58,394 bases of DNA from contig CADAHS010000001.1 of NCBI GenBank assembly GCA_902787825.1, forward strand, positions 15,669-74,062, written 5' to 3'. A program made the translations under genes and the position numbers. Positions 41,912 to 52,566 of this stretch are shown here, in pieces. Positions within the stretch are counted from its first letter, which is position 1. The number at the start of each line of letters is the position of its first letter. Below the pieces are notes generated by a model, which was not told where the DNA came from, did not search any database, and was given only the letters and a program-made list of their open reading frames with translations. Origin of the DNA: an uncultured Ruminococcus sp. (GTDB taxonomy: Bacteria; Bacillota; Clostridia; Oscillospirales; Ruminococcaceae).

Positions 41912-42818
41912 TCTTTCGTTTAAGATAGACAGCGAAAATGTCGGTGCGAGGATAGATAAGTTCATTGCAGATAATGTTCACGAGCTGACAAGAAGTGCTG
42001 TGCAGAAACTTATTGATGACGGACTGGTCCTTTGCAACGCAGATCCTGTTTCTAAAAATTACAAGCTCAGGGAAAATGACAAGATAACCGTCACTATGCC
42101 TGAACCTGTCGAACTGGACGTCAAGCCTCAGGATATTTCCCTGGAAATAGTCTATGAGGATAATGACCTTTTGGTCGTGAACAAGCCTAAAGGAATGGTC
42201 GTTCACCCGGCTGCCGGCAATCCTGACGGCACGCTTGTCAATGCGCTTTTGTACCATTGCAAGGGGCGGCTGTCCTCTATCAACGGCGTTATCAGACCGG
42301 GAATAGTCCACAGGATAGATAAAAATACAAGCGGTCTGCTTATCGTTGCAAAAAATGACAGCTCACACCATAAGCTTGCTGAGCAGATAAAAGCTCATAG
42401 CTTTACCCGAGAGTATATGGCTGTTGTAACCGGTAGATTCAAGGAGAAAACCGGTACTATCGACGAACCGATAGGCAGAAGTAAATATGATAGAAAGAAA
42501 ATGTGCGTAACACAGCTCAATTCCAAAAATGCTGTTACTCATTATGAGGTCATTGAGGAGCTCGGTAACTTTTCACTTGTCCGTTTTCGTCTTGAAACAG
42601 GCAGAACTCACCAGATCAGAGTGCATTGTGCTTTTATGGGGCATCCTGTCTATGGCGACGATGTTTACGGTAAGCAGGTAAAAGGGATCGACGGACAGTG
42701 CCTTCACGCTAAAAAGATAGGCTTTATCCACCCGACGACAAATGAGTATATGGAATTTGACAGCGAGTTGCCCCAGTATTTTGAAGGGGTTCTCCAAAAG
42801 CTTAGAAAGTGCTGTTGA
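41901..42818 (+). CDS. RluA-family 23S rRNA pseudouridine synthase
   Basis: Pseudouridine synthase of the RluA/RluD family. 305 residues: an N-terminal S4 domain (GARIDKFIADNVHELTRSAV), then the catalytic domain with the HRIDKNTSGLLIVAKN motif carrying the catalytic Asp. GRTHQIRVHCAFMGHPVYGD also fits. The exact uridine modified cannot be read from sequence; RluD is the closest usual label for genes after lspA. It overlaps the lspA stop. Confidence 0.93.
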   Translation: MMNDLSFKIDSENVGARIDKFIADNVHELTRSAVQKLIDDGLVLCNADPVSKNYKLRENDKITVTMPEPVELDVKPQDISLEIVYEDNDLLVVNKPKGMVVHPAAGNPDGTLVNALLYHCKGRLSSINGVIRPGIVHRIDKNTSGLLIVAKNDSSHHKLAEQIKAHSFTREYMAVVTGRFKEKTGTIDEPIGRSKYDRKKMCVTQLNSKNAVTHYEVIEELGNFSLVRFRLETGRTHQIRVHCAFMGHPVYGDDVYGKQVKGIDGQCLHAKKIGFIHPTTNEYMEFDSELPQYFEGVLQKLRKCC

Positions 42819-42825
42819 GGTAAAT

Positions 42826-43644
42826 ATGTTTGAGGATATAAATAAAGTCTTGCTTATAACCGATATGGACGGAACATTTCTGCCTGCAAGCAAGATACCC
42901 GGCAGAAGAACACTCCAAGCCGTTGAAAGATTTCAGAGAGCAGGCGGAAGATTCTCCATTGCGACCGGGCGTTCGCTGCAAGCTTCGCAGCAGTATTTTA
43001 ACAGCGTTAGTGTAAACTGTCCGATCGTTATGTGTAACGGCGGAATGATCTACGATATCAATACCAAAACACAGATCTATGATGTTTATGTTCCACGTGA
43101 AACTAAAGATATCGTCCGTAAGATACTTGAAGATAATGATTATGTCGGCTGTGAGGTTCTCAGGCTTGATAATGTGTATGTCCCTAAGCTCACGCCGCTT
43201 GAACAAAAACATTTACAGATCTGTAAAGTCAATAAGCCGGTTATATGCGATATAAACAGCATTCCAGATGATTGGTACAAGGTGCTTTTTGCAGTTGAGC
43301 CGGAAAGAATGGATGAGCTTATCGCATATGTCGCTGAGAAAGGCTTTGAGGGCGTTGATTTTGTAAGGTCAGCAAATGAGTATTATGAAATTCTTCCGCA
43401 GAATATATCCAAGGGATATGCGCTGAAAATGATGCGTGAAGTGTGCAATATGCAGGATTATACTTTCGTTTCTGTAGGCGATTATAATAACGATATTGAG
43501 ATGATAATCGAAGCAGATGTCGGGATATGCCCGTCAAATGCAACCATTGAAGTGAAAAATGCAGCTGATATAGTCTTGAAGCAGTCCTGTGAGCAGGATG
43601 CGATAGCCGCAGTTGTTGATTATATTTTTGATAAAGTAAAATAA
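42826..43644 (+). CDS. Cof-type HAD-superfamily phosphatase
   Basis: Small-molecule phosphatase of the HAD Cof/IIB subfamily. 272 residues. Motif I is ITDMDGTFLP (nucleophile Asp), motif II is SIATGRSLQ, the C2B cap lies between about residues 90 and 190, and motifs III/IV are KGYALKMM with SVGDYNNDIEMI. The substrate, usually a sugar phosphate or FMN, is not predictable. ATG 42826 follows GAGGTAAAT. It lies between the pseudouridine synthase and transketolase genes. Confidence 0.93.
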   Translation: MFEDINKVLLITDMDGTFLPASKIPGRRTLQAVERFQRAGGRFSIATGRSLQASQQYFNSVSVNCPIVMCNGGMIYDINTKTQIYDVYVPRETKDIVRKILEDNDYVGCEVLRLDNVYVPKLTPLEQKHLQICKVNKPVICDINSIPDDWYKVLFAVEPERMDELIAYVAEKGFEGVDFVRSANEYYEILPQNISKGYALKMMREVCNMQDYTFVSVGDYNNDIEMIIEADVGICPSNATIEVKNAADIVLKQSCEQDAIAAVVDYIFDKVK

Positions 43645-43662
43645 ATATTGGAGGTTTACAGT

Positions 43663-44502
43663 ATGGATGCAACATTAAAAAAACAGCTTGAAGTTACAGC
43701 CTGCAAGATACGTCTGGGTATCATTGAGGGTGTTTTCAACGCTAAGTCGGGCCATCCGGGCGGATCACTTTCAATAGCAGATGTTTTGACATATCTGTAT
43801 TTTGCAAAGATGAACGTATACCCGGATAAGCCGGATGAACCGCACAGAGACAGATTGGTGCTGTCAAAAGGTCACACCGCACCTGCTCTTTATTCGACAC
43901 TTGCCGAGAAAGGATTTTTCCCAAAGCAGGAACTCAAGAGCCTTCGTCATATCGGCGCAATGCTCCAGGGACACCCATGTATCAATATTCCCGGTGTAGA
44001 TATGTCATCCGGTTCACTTGGACAGGGTATATCAGTTGCCTGTGGAATGGCACTTTCAGGTAAGATCTCAAACGATACATATAAAGTTTACACTATACTC
44101 GGCGATGGTGAGATCGAGGAGGGTCAGGTCTGGGAGGCTGCTATGTTTGCCGCACACTATAAGCTTGACAATCTCGTTGCTATCGTTGATAATAATGGCT
44201 TGCAGATAGACGGTAAGGTCGAGGACGTAATGAGCGTTTACCCGATAGCTGATAAGTTTGAGGCTTTCGGCTGGCACGCTATAAGTGCCGATGCACACGA
44301 TTTTGATGCGCTTGAAAAAGCATTCAATGAAGCAGAGACGATCGCCAATCAGCCTGTTGTCATTATACTCAAGAGTGTTAAAGGCAAGGGCGTATCGTTT
44401 ATGGAAAACAATGTGTCATGGCACGGCTCTGCTCCGAATAAGGAACAGTATGATCAGGCAGTTGCAGAGCTTACTGCACATCTCAAGGAACTGGAGGGTT
44501 AA
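43663..44502 (+). CDS. Transketolase, N-terminal (TPP-binding) subunit
   Basis: First half of a split transketolase, which shuttles two-carbon units in the pentose phosphate pathway. 279 residues. Seen are the SGHPGGSLSIADVL segment, LSKGHTAPALYS, the GSLGQGISVACGMAL block and the thiamine-diphosphate/Mg motif GDGEIEEGQVWEAAMFA with DNNG. GGAGG precedes the ATG by about seven bases. The C-terminal half follows after 3 bases; split transketolases are common in Firmicutes and are not a frameshift. Confidence 0.96.
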   Translation: MDATLKKQLEVTACKIRLGIIEGVFNAKSGHPGGSLSIADVLTYLYFAKMNVYPDKPDEPHRDRLVLSKGHTAPALYSTLAEKGFFPKQELKSLRHIGAMLQGHPCINIPGVDMSSGSLGQGISVACGMALSGKISNDTYKVYTILGDGEIEEGQVWEAAMFAAHYKLDNLVAIVDNNGLQIDGKVEDVMSVYPIADKFEAFGWHAISADAHDFDALEKAFNEAETIANQPVVIILKSVKGKGVSFMENNVSWHGSAPNKEQYDQAVAELTAHLKELEG

Positions 44503-44505
44503 AAA

Positions 44506-45453
44506 ATGGCTGATATAAAGAAGGTCGCTACAAGAGAAAGCTATGGTAATGCGCTTGCAGAGCTTGGCGATAAGTATGAAAACCTTTATGTTTTTGATGC
44601 TGACCTTGCTGCAGCAACAAAAACAGGAATATTCAAGAAAAAGTTCCCGGATAGATTTTTTGACTGCGGCATTGCAGAATCAAATATGATGGGCGTAGCA
44701 GCAGGTATGGCAGCAACAGGAAAGATCCCGTTTGTTTCTACATTTGCTATGTTTGCAGCCGGCAGAGCTTTTGAACAAGTGAGAAACTCAATAGGTTATC
44801 CTCATCTCAACGTTAAGATAGGTGCGACACACGCAGGTATATCTGTAGGAGAGGACGGTGCAACACACCAGTGTAACGAGGACATAGCACTGATGAGAAC
44901 TATCCCGGGTATGACTGTAATAATCCCTGCTGATGATGTTGAGGCAAAGGCTGCTGTCGAAGCAGCTATCAACTACGAAGGCCCTGTATATATGAGGTTC
45001 GGAAGACTCGCTGTTCCTGTTTTCAATGACCCTGAAACATACAAATTTGAAATAGGCAAGGGCATCAAACTGCGTGACGGTAAAGATATTACTATCGTTG
45101 CAACCGGTCTTATGGTTTATGAGGCTATCGAAGCTGCAAAGACTCTTGAACAGGATGGTATACAGGCAACAGTTATCAATATCCATACGATCAAGCCGAT
45201 AGATAAGGATATCATTATTCAAGCTGCAAAGAATACTGACCTTGTGCTCACAGTTGAAGAGCATAGTGTTATCGGCGGACTTGGTGAGGCTGTTTGTGAT
45301 GTGCTTTGTGAGAACTATCCCACAAAGGTCGTTAAGATCGGCGTAAATGATGAGTTCGGTCACTCGGGTCCCGCTGTTGATCTTCTCAAGCAATTCGGTC
45401 TTAGTGCGGAAAACATCGTAAAGACTGCAAAAGAAGCTGTAAAAGCAAAGTAA
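44506..45453 (+). CDS. Transketolase, C-terminal subunit
   Basis: Second half of the split transketolase. 315 residues: the pyrimidine-binding domain (RESYGNALAELGD, DCGIAESNMMGVAAGMA with the catalytic Glu, FVSTFAMFAAGRAFEQ, THAGISVGEDGATHQ) and the C-terminal domain (IVATGLMVYEAIEAA, VEEHSVIGGLGEAV). It must pair with the upstream subunit to form an active TPP site. It is followed by a terminator. Confidence 0.96.
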   Translation: MADIKKVATRESYGNALAELGDKYENLYVFDADLAAATKTGIFKKKFPDRFFDCGIAESNMMGVAAGMAATGKIPFVSTFAMFAAGRAFEQVRNSIGYPHLNVKIGATHAGISVGEDGATHQCNEDIALMRTIPGMTVIIPADDVEAKAAVEAAINYEGPVYMRFGRLAVPVFNDPETYKFEIGKGIKLRDGKDITIVATGLMVYEAIEAAKTLEQDGIQATVINIHTIKPIDKDIIIQAAKNTDLVLTVEEHSVIGGLGEAVCDVLCENYPTKVVKIGVNDEFGHSGPAVDLLKQFGLSAENIVKTAKEAVKAK

Positions 45454-45465
45454 ACTGTTCCTTTT

Positions 45466-45501
45466 GAGACTATCACTTGTTAAGTGGTAGTCTCTTATTT
45501 T
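45466..45501 (+). terminator. Intrinsic terminator after transketolase
   Basis: 13-bp stem (45466-45478 with 45482-45494, one G-T pair) with a 3-base loop, followed by TTATTTT. Confidence 0.85.
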
Positions 45502-45546
45502 AACCATCTGACATTCTCGAGAGTATAATAATCCGGGGGTGTGCTG

Positions 45547-46170
45547 ATGAGTGCATACAGAAGAACACGCAAAAGCAGAGGTTATCGTCTGCTATTTGCA
45601 ATTATTGTTGTCTTAATTTCGCTGGTTGTGATCTTTGTGTATAATGTATTTGTACATATGGACGAAATCAGCAGGATCGAAAGTGAACGATTTGCAGTAA
45701 AACTTATAAATTCAGCTGTGAGTGAGGCAGTGCCTGATGAACTGCTTCAGGAAATGATATCAAGCAGCGCTGATGAAAACGGAGATGTCAGATCGCTTTC
45801 GCTTGACCACGCAAAGGCGAGTCGGATCAACACACTCATCAGTGAAGCTGTCACAAGAAAGCTCGAAGAGTGTGAGAACGAAGCCCTGAGCGTTCCCATC
45901 GGGACTCTTTCAGGAATAAGCTTTCTTAATGGTAAGGGCTTTGGACTATCACTTGATCTGAGCTGTATCGGCTCGGTCTTCACCGATATTACATCAGAAT
46001 TTGTTTCCTGTGGTATCAACCAGTCCAAATACCGTGTTTACGTCAAGATCAGTGTCAAGCTGAATGCGATACTGCCTATAAGCAGTACCGAGGTGTCTGT
46101 GGACTACAACTATCTGCTCGGTGAAAGGATAATTGTAGGTGACGTTCCGCAAGCTTATTTTTCAGCGTAA
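45547..46170 (+). CDS. yunB: Sporulation protein YunB
   Basis: Sporulation-associated membrane protein, under sigma-E control in Bacillus. 207 residues: a basic N-terminus, one membrane segment (about residues 17-37), and an external domain with the family pattern VPIGTLSGISF, SCIGSVFTDITSEFVSCGIN, VYVKISVKLNAILPISS and IIVGDVPQAYF. The ATG at 45547 has GGGGGTG upstream. A TATAAT at 45524-45529 lacks a good -35, so control by a sporulation sigma is possible but not shown. It supports a spore-forming host, as do dpaAB. Confidence 0.9.
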   Translation: MSAYRRTRKSRGYRLLFAIIVVLISLVVIFVYNVFVHMDEISRIESERFAVKLINSAVSEAVPDELLQEMISSSADENGDVRSLSLDHAKASRINTLISEAVTRKLEECENEALSVPIGTLSGISFLNGKGFGLSLDLSCIGSVFTDITSEFVSCGINQSKYRVYVKISVKLNAILPISSTEVSVDYNYLLGERIIVGDVPQAYFSA

Positions 46171-46175
46171 AATGC

Positions 46176-46204
46176 TTGTATTTTTCTGCTGTCTGTGGTA
46201 TAAT
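46176..46204 (+). promoter_or_regulatory. Sigma-A promoter, extended -10, of ligA-gat operon
   Basis: TTGTAT (46176-46181), a 17-bp spacer and perfect TATAAT (46199-46204) preceded by TGG. It starts 5 bases after the yunB stop codon. Confidence 0.83.
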
Positions 46205-46237
46205 ATCATTTGGATTTGTTATTATAAAAACTTTTAG

Positions 46238-48232
<1,995 letters not shown>

Positions 48233-48246
48233 CATCGGAGATAGTT

Positions 48247-48516
48247 ATGAAAATTGATGTTAAAAGAGCTGCGCAGCTTTCAAAGCTGAATATATCTGAT
48301 AATAAGGCTAAGTCTTTTGAAAAGCAGATGAACGATATCGCACAGATGATCTCTGTGCTTTCGCAGATAAACAACGATATTTCCGATACCGACGAACGCC
48401 GTGCGGAGCTTCGTGCAGATCAACCGCACGAGCAGTCGCTCTCACAGCAGCAGATCATGCAAAATGCACCGGCTTTCAGCAACGGAGTATTCTGTGTGCC
48501 AAAAACGGTGGATTGA
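48247..48516 (+). CDS. gatC: Asp/Glu-tRNA amidotransferase subunit C
   Basis: Small subunit that stabilises the GatCAB complex. 89 residues with the family pattern at the start (VKRAAQLSKLNISDNKAKSF) and the central QMNDIAQMISVLSQIN helix. The end is short (GVFCVPKTVD). It starts 14 bases after ligA and ends 2 bases before the gatA ATG. Confidence 0.92.
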   Translation: MKIDVKRAAQLSKLNISDNKAKSFEKQMNDIAQMISVLSQINNDISDTDERRAELRADQPHEQSLSQQQIMQNAPAFSNGVFCVPKTVD

Positions 48517-48518
48517 CT

Positions 48519-49979
48519 ATGCAGCTTTATGAAATGACTTTACATCAGCTAAGCGAAATGCTCGCTGATAAACTTATAAGCTCAAAAGAGCTGACTCAGT
48601 CTGTGCTTGAAAGGATCCAAAGCCTTGACAGTAAGCTGAACGCATTTATTACTGTTGACAGCAACGGTGCATTAAAGCAGGCGGAAAGTGTTGATAATAA
48701 ACGCCTGAAAGGGGATTCGCTTTGCGTAATTGCAGGTATCCCGATCGGCTTGAAGGATAACATCTGCTTGAAAAATATGCGCACGACCTGCGGTTCAAAA
48801 ATGCTCGAAAATTATATCTCGCCTTACAATGCAACGGTCGCTCAAAAGCTTCTTGCAGCGGACGCAGTTATAGTCGGAAAGCTGAATATGGACGAGTTTG
48901 CGATGGGTTCATCGACTGAAAACTCATATTTTGGAGTTACCAGAAATCCTTATGATATAACAAAAGTTGCAGGCGGATCTTCCGGCGGCTGCGCTGCTGC
49001 GGTAAGCTGCGGTGAAGTCATTGCTGCACTTGGTTCTGATACAGGAGGTTCTGTTCGTCAGCCTGCATCATTTTGCGGAGTTGTCGGACTGAAGCCAACT
49101 TATGGCAGCGTGTCACGGTATGGCCTTGTTGCTTTTGCATCATCACTTGACCAGATCGGTCCTGTTTGTAAATGTGTTAAGGACACTGCAATTATGTACA
49201 GCGCTATCGTTGGCGGTGATAAACTTGATATGACATCGCAAAATAAGGAATATCCGAATTTTGAGGTCGGGCAGAAAGACCTTAAAGGTTTGAGGATCGG
49301 ACTGCCTGTTGATATGTACGAAAACATAACTGAACCTGATGTGCTGGAGAGATTTGAAAATGCGATCAGGCTTCTTGAAAAAAACGGTGCCCGGATCAGA
49401 CGGATCAGCATTGCTGAAACTGGCTATGCACTGCCTGCTTATTATGTGATCTCATCAGCTGAGGCTTCGTCCAATCTTGCACGTTTTGACGGGGTAAGAT
49501 ATGGATTTCGTGCGCAGAATATCCAAAGCATTGATGAGCTTTTTGTCAAGACTCGCTCTCAGGGCTTTGGTGATGAGTGCAAACGTCGTATCATGCTTGG
49601 TACATCTGTTTTGAGTGAGGGCTATTATGATGAGTATTATTCAAAAGCTGTTAAAGCTGCAAAAATGATGACTCATAACGTGAAGCAGCTTTTTGAAAGT
49701 GTTGATATCATCGCAACCCCGACCTGTGCGGAAACTGCATTTGATATTGGTAAAAAGGTTGATGATCCTGTAAAAATGTATAACAGTGACATTTTCACAG
49801 TTCTTGCAAATCTTACAGGTGTTCCGGCGATAAGCGTGCCCTGTGGGTGTGCGGGCAACGGTCTGCCTGTTGGTATCCAGCTTATGGCTGACAGCTTTTG
49901 CGAGCAGACTTTGTTCGATGCCGCATACTGGTTGGAAAGCTTAGTGAATGCTCCTGAACGGGGGTGTGAAGATGTCTGA
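48519..49979 (+). CDS. gatA: Asp/Glu-tRNA amidotransferase subunit A
   Basis: Amidase subunit that hydrolyses glutamine for transamidation of Glu-tRNA(Gln) or Asp-tRNA(Asn). 486 residues. The Ser-cisSer-Lys triad is visible: Lys in GIPIGLKDNICL, and the serines in AGGSSGGCAAAVSCG and GSDTGGSVRQPASF. The MDEFAMGSSTENSYFG block is also conserved. ATG 48519 is two bases after gatC. It overlaps gatB by 8 bases. Confidence 0.97.
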   Translation: MQLYEMTLHQLSEMLADKLISSKELTQSVLERIQSLDSKLNAFITVDSNGALKQAESVDNKRLKGDSLCVIAGIPIGLKDNICLKNMRTTCGSKMLENYISPYNATVAQKLLAADAVIVGKLNMDEFAMGSSTENSYFGVTRNPYDITKVAGGSSGGCAAAVSCGEVIAALGSDTGGSVRQPASFCGVVGLKPTYGSVSRYGLVAFASSLDQIGPVCKCVKDTAIMYSAIVGGDKLDMTSQNKEYPNFEVGQKDLKGLRIGLPVDMYENITEPDVLERFENAIRLLEKNGARIRRISIAETGYALPAYYVISSAEASSNLARFDGVRYGFRAQNIQSIDELFVKTRSQGFGDECKRRIMLGTSVLSEGYYDEYYSKAVKAAKMMTHNVKQLFESVDIIATPTCAETAFDIGKKVDDPVKMYNSDIFTVLANLTGVPAISVPCGCAGNGLPVGIQLMADSFCEQTLFDAAYWLESLVNAPERGCEDV

Positions 49980-51408
49980 TTATGAAACCGTCATCGGACT
50001 CGAAACTCATGCAGAGCTTAATACAAAAACGAAAATATTCTGCGGTTGTAAAAACGAATTTGGCAGCGAGGCAAATTCAAATGTATGTCCTGTCTGTCTG
50101 GGACTTCCCGGCGCATTGCCCGTGCTCAATGAAAAAGTCGTCGAGTATGCCGTGAAAATGGGACTTGCTCTTAACTGCACTATCAACAGCGTATCTGCAC
50201 TTGCTCGTAAAAACTATTTCTATCCTGATCTTCCCAAAGCATATCAGATCTCTCAATCGTATCTTCCGCTTTGTGTGAATGGTTATGTTGAATTTCTGTA
50301 TAACGGTTCGATAAGCCGTGTAAGGATAAATAGAATACATATCGAGGAAGATGCGGGAAAGCTCGTTCATTCTGAAAATGGGGAAGATAAGACCTATATC
50401 GACTTCAACCGCTGCGGAGTTCCGCTTATTGAGATCGTTTCAGAGCCTGATATCCATTCGTCAGGTGAAGCGGTAGCTTATCTAAAAACCTTGAAGTCAA
50501 TACTCAGATATCTTGATATCTGTGACTGTAAAATGCAGGAAGGTTCGATACGATGTGATGTAAATGTTTCACACAATCGTAAAGGTGGACCGCTTGGAAC
50601 AAGATGCGAGATGAAAAATGTCAACAGCTTTTCGGCAGTTGGCAGAGCGATCGAATTTGAGATCAAAAGGCAAAAACAGCTTTTGGCTGACGGCTCAAGC
50701 ATTGTTCAGCAGACAAGACGCTGGGACGATATCATGGGCAGGAGCTTTGTAATGCGCACAAAGGAAAACGCCGATGATTACAGGTATTTCCAGGAACCGG
50801 ATATTCCGCCGTTTGAAGTAAGCAAGCAAAAGATCGAAGAGCTTTCAGCCTTGATACCACAGCTTCCTAACATCAAGATCATCCGCTATGTGACCGAGCT
50901 TGGTATCAGCGTGAAAGATGCAGAGTTTATCGCTGATAATATAGAGCTATCCGCTTTTTTTGATGAGTGTGTTGTTTCAGCAAGGCATAGACCCAAGAGC
51001 TATTGCGACTGGATAATGGGAGAGCTTGTAAAGTATCTCAACTCTCACAGCATAAGCTTTGGGCAGACAAGATTAACGGTCGGCGGACTGAACGATATGC
51101 TTGATGCTATCGCCAATGGCATCATATCAAATTCTGCCGCTAAAAAGGTTTTTGAAGTCCTGCTTGAGGATCAAAAGAGCGTGGATGAAATAATTAATGA
51201 GCTTGGTCTTGCGCAGCTTAATGATATATCTCAGCTTGAAGTCATCGCTGAACAGGTCCTAAGCAGTAATGAGAAGTCCGTGCAGGATTATAAAAGTGGT
51301 AAGACCAATGCACTTGGCTATCTTGTCGGGCAGTGTATGAAAGTATCAAACGGCAAAGCTGATCCCGTCAGAATGAAAGAAATCCTTCTTTCTTATCTGA
51401 TGTTGTGA
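49972..51408 (+). CDS. gatB: Asp/Glu-tRNA amidotransferase subunit B
   Basis: Kinase/transamidase subunit that activates the misacylated tRNA. 478 residues. Seen are ETVIGLETHAELNTKTKIFC, the cysteine pair NVCPVCLGLPGALP, LARKNYFYPDLPKAYQISQ, IHIEEDAGKL, FNRCGVPLIEIVSEPD, and a C-terminal YqeY-like tRNA-binding domain. ATG 49972 follows GGGGGTG. The presence of gatCAB suggests that glutaminyl- and/or asparaginyl-tRNA are made indirectly. Confidence 0.97.
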   Translation: MSDYETVIGLETHAELNTKTKIFCGCKNEFGSEANSNVCPVCLGLPGALPVLNEKVVEYAVKMGLALNCTINSVSALARKNYFYPDLPKAYQISQSYLPLCVNGYVEFLYNGSISRVRINRIHIEEDAGKLVHSENGEDKTYIDFNRCGVPLIEIVSEPDIHSSGEAVAYLKTLKSILRYLDICDCKMQEGSIRCDVNVSHNRKGGPLGTRCEMKNVNSFSAVGRAIEFEIKRQKQLLADGSSIVQQTRRWDDIMGRSFVMRTKENADDYRYFQEPDIPPFEVSKQKIEELSALIPQLPNIKIIRYVTELGISVKDAEFIADNIELSAFFDECVVSARHRPKSYCDWIMGELVKYLNSHSISFGQTRLTVGGLNDMLDAIANGIISNSAAKKVFEVLLEDQKSVDEIINELGLAQLNDISQLEVIAEQVLSSNEKSVQDYKSGKTNALGYLVGQCMKVSNGKADPVRMKEILLSYLML

Positions 51409-51437
51409 TATATTTTAATTTGAAAGGAGTGATTACT

Positions 51438-51944
51438 ATGGCATTTTGTCCCGTTTGCGGTGAAAGGGTAGCAGATAATGCTATGAGCTGTCCTAAGTGC
51501 GGCGCACCTCTTGGTGAGCAGGCAAAGGCTCAGAACAATACGCAGCAGGCAGTGAACAACTTTGTCAATAACTTGAATAACACAGCTGATTATTCAAGTG
51601 AGATGGATCCAAAGGATGCCGAAGATAACAAGGCAATGGGAATACTTGCATACATAGGTATTCTTGTGTTTATCCCGATATTTGCTGCGCCTCAGTCGAA
51701 GTTTGCACGATTCCACGCTAATCAAGGACTAACGCTTTTTATTTTTGAGGTGATCTATTCTGTGATAATGACAGTTTTAAAACATACTGTCGGAGAGATC
51801 CCTGTTGCAGGGCCTATCACGCTTACGATCTGCGGACTTGTTACTATCGTATGGCTTGCTCTTGCGATCTGCGGTATTGTTAATGCGGTCAACGGCAGGG
51901 CAAAAGATCTACCTGTGATCGGCAATATTCACATTATGAAGTAA
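51438..51944 (+). CDS. Zinc-ribbon, DUF4870-like membrane protein
   Basis: 168-residue protein: an N-terminal zinc ribbon (CPVCGERVADNAMSCPKCGAP), a Gln/Asn-rich linker, and a membrane part with about three hydrophobic segments (ILAYIGILVFIPIFAAP, TLFIFEVIYSVIMTV, TLTICGLVTIVWLALAICGI). The KFARFHANQGL motif matches DUF4870-type proteins. Function unknown. ATG 51438 follows AAAGGAG. It starts 29 bases after gatB with no separate promoter seen, and ends in a bidirectional terminator. Confidence 0.85.
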   Translation: MAFCPVCGERVADNAMSCPKCGAPLGEQAKAQNNTQQAVNNFVNNLNNTADYSSEMDPKDAEDNKAMGILAYIGILVFIPIFAAPQSKFARFHANQGLTLFIFEVIYSVIMTVLKHTVGEIPVAGPITLTICGLVTIVWLALAICGIVNAVNGRAKDLPVIGNIHIMK

Positions 51945-51985
51945 AAAGAACACGCTGACATCGCTTTAGGTGCCAGCGTGTTTTT
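51943..51985. terminator. Bidirectional terminator between convergent operons
   Basis: 9-bp stem (51949-51957 with 51974-51982), extended by a short inner stem. Five Ts follow on the plus strand (51981-51985), and five As precede on the other side (51943-51947), serving as the T tract for the minus-strand operon. It overlaps the stop codons of both flanking genes. Confidence 0.88.
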
Positions 51986-52562
51986 ATGTTCTGTTGGTCT
52001 TATACCATTGAAGAAAACCTTTTATGTACTCCTCGTGCGGAGTGATGACCTCAATATCTATGCTTTTATCCGAATCTGCATAAGCTTGAAGTGTTTCTTT
52101 CAGGTTTTCGGCTGACAGCATATAATCATTGATTATATATTCATCGTCAAACCCGAGAGTGTAAAGTATGATTGCCGAAACAACACCTGTCCTGTCCTTT
52201 CCGGCATTACAGAAGAAAAGTACACCGTTGTAAGAATAAATGATCTTGTCGATGATACGCTCCATTTGCTCATCACACATTTTTATATATGATAATGCAA
52301 CATCTTCAGGCTTTGATGGTATCACATTTCCACCTATAACAGGCATACTGAAATATTCAAAGCATGGCTCATTCATTAACACACAGGGTTTTAAAACCTG
52401 CTCTGTCTGTTCACGCAGATCTATTACCGTAAGGACATCTTCGCTTTTCAGCCAGTTTATCTCATCATCAGTCAAATTCAAAGGCACATCACTTCTGATA
52501 AACCTGCTGCTGCCGGAGATGAGCCTGCGTGTGTTTTTAGTACTTGAAAATAAGCTGCCCAT
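51984..52562 (-). CDS. Tyrosine-protein phosphatase (Y_phosphatase3-like)
   Basis: 192-residue cytoplasmic phosphatase of the dual-specificity/tyrosine class. The catalytic loop is FFCNAGKDRTGVVS (CxxxxxR with Cys and Arg present, about residues 115-128). The N-terminal strand VLTVIDLREQTE and the GSSRFIRSDVPLNLTDDE start are typical of this bacterial family (tyrosine/serine or phosphoinositide phosphatases). The substrate is unknown. It starts 4 bases after the mutS2 stop codon, so the two are co-transcribed, and it is the last gene of the phoH operon. Confidence 0.9.
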   Translation of the reverse strand: MGSLFSSTKNTRRLISGSSRFIRSDVPLNLTDDEINWLKSEDVLTVIDLREQTEQVLKPCVLMNEPCFEYFSMPVIGGNVIPSKPEDVALSYIKMCDEQMERIIDKIIYSYNGVLFFCNAGKDRTGVVSAIILYTLGFDDEYIINDYMLSAENLKETLQAYADSDKSIDIEVITPHEEYIKGFLQWYKTNRT

Positions 52563-52566
52563 CGTT

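Noticed and set aside
43663-45453. Frameshifted transketolase
   Set aside because: The two halves each have their own start, ribosome-binding site and complete domains; split transketolase is normal in Firmicutes.
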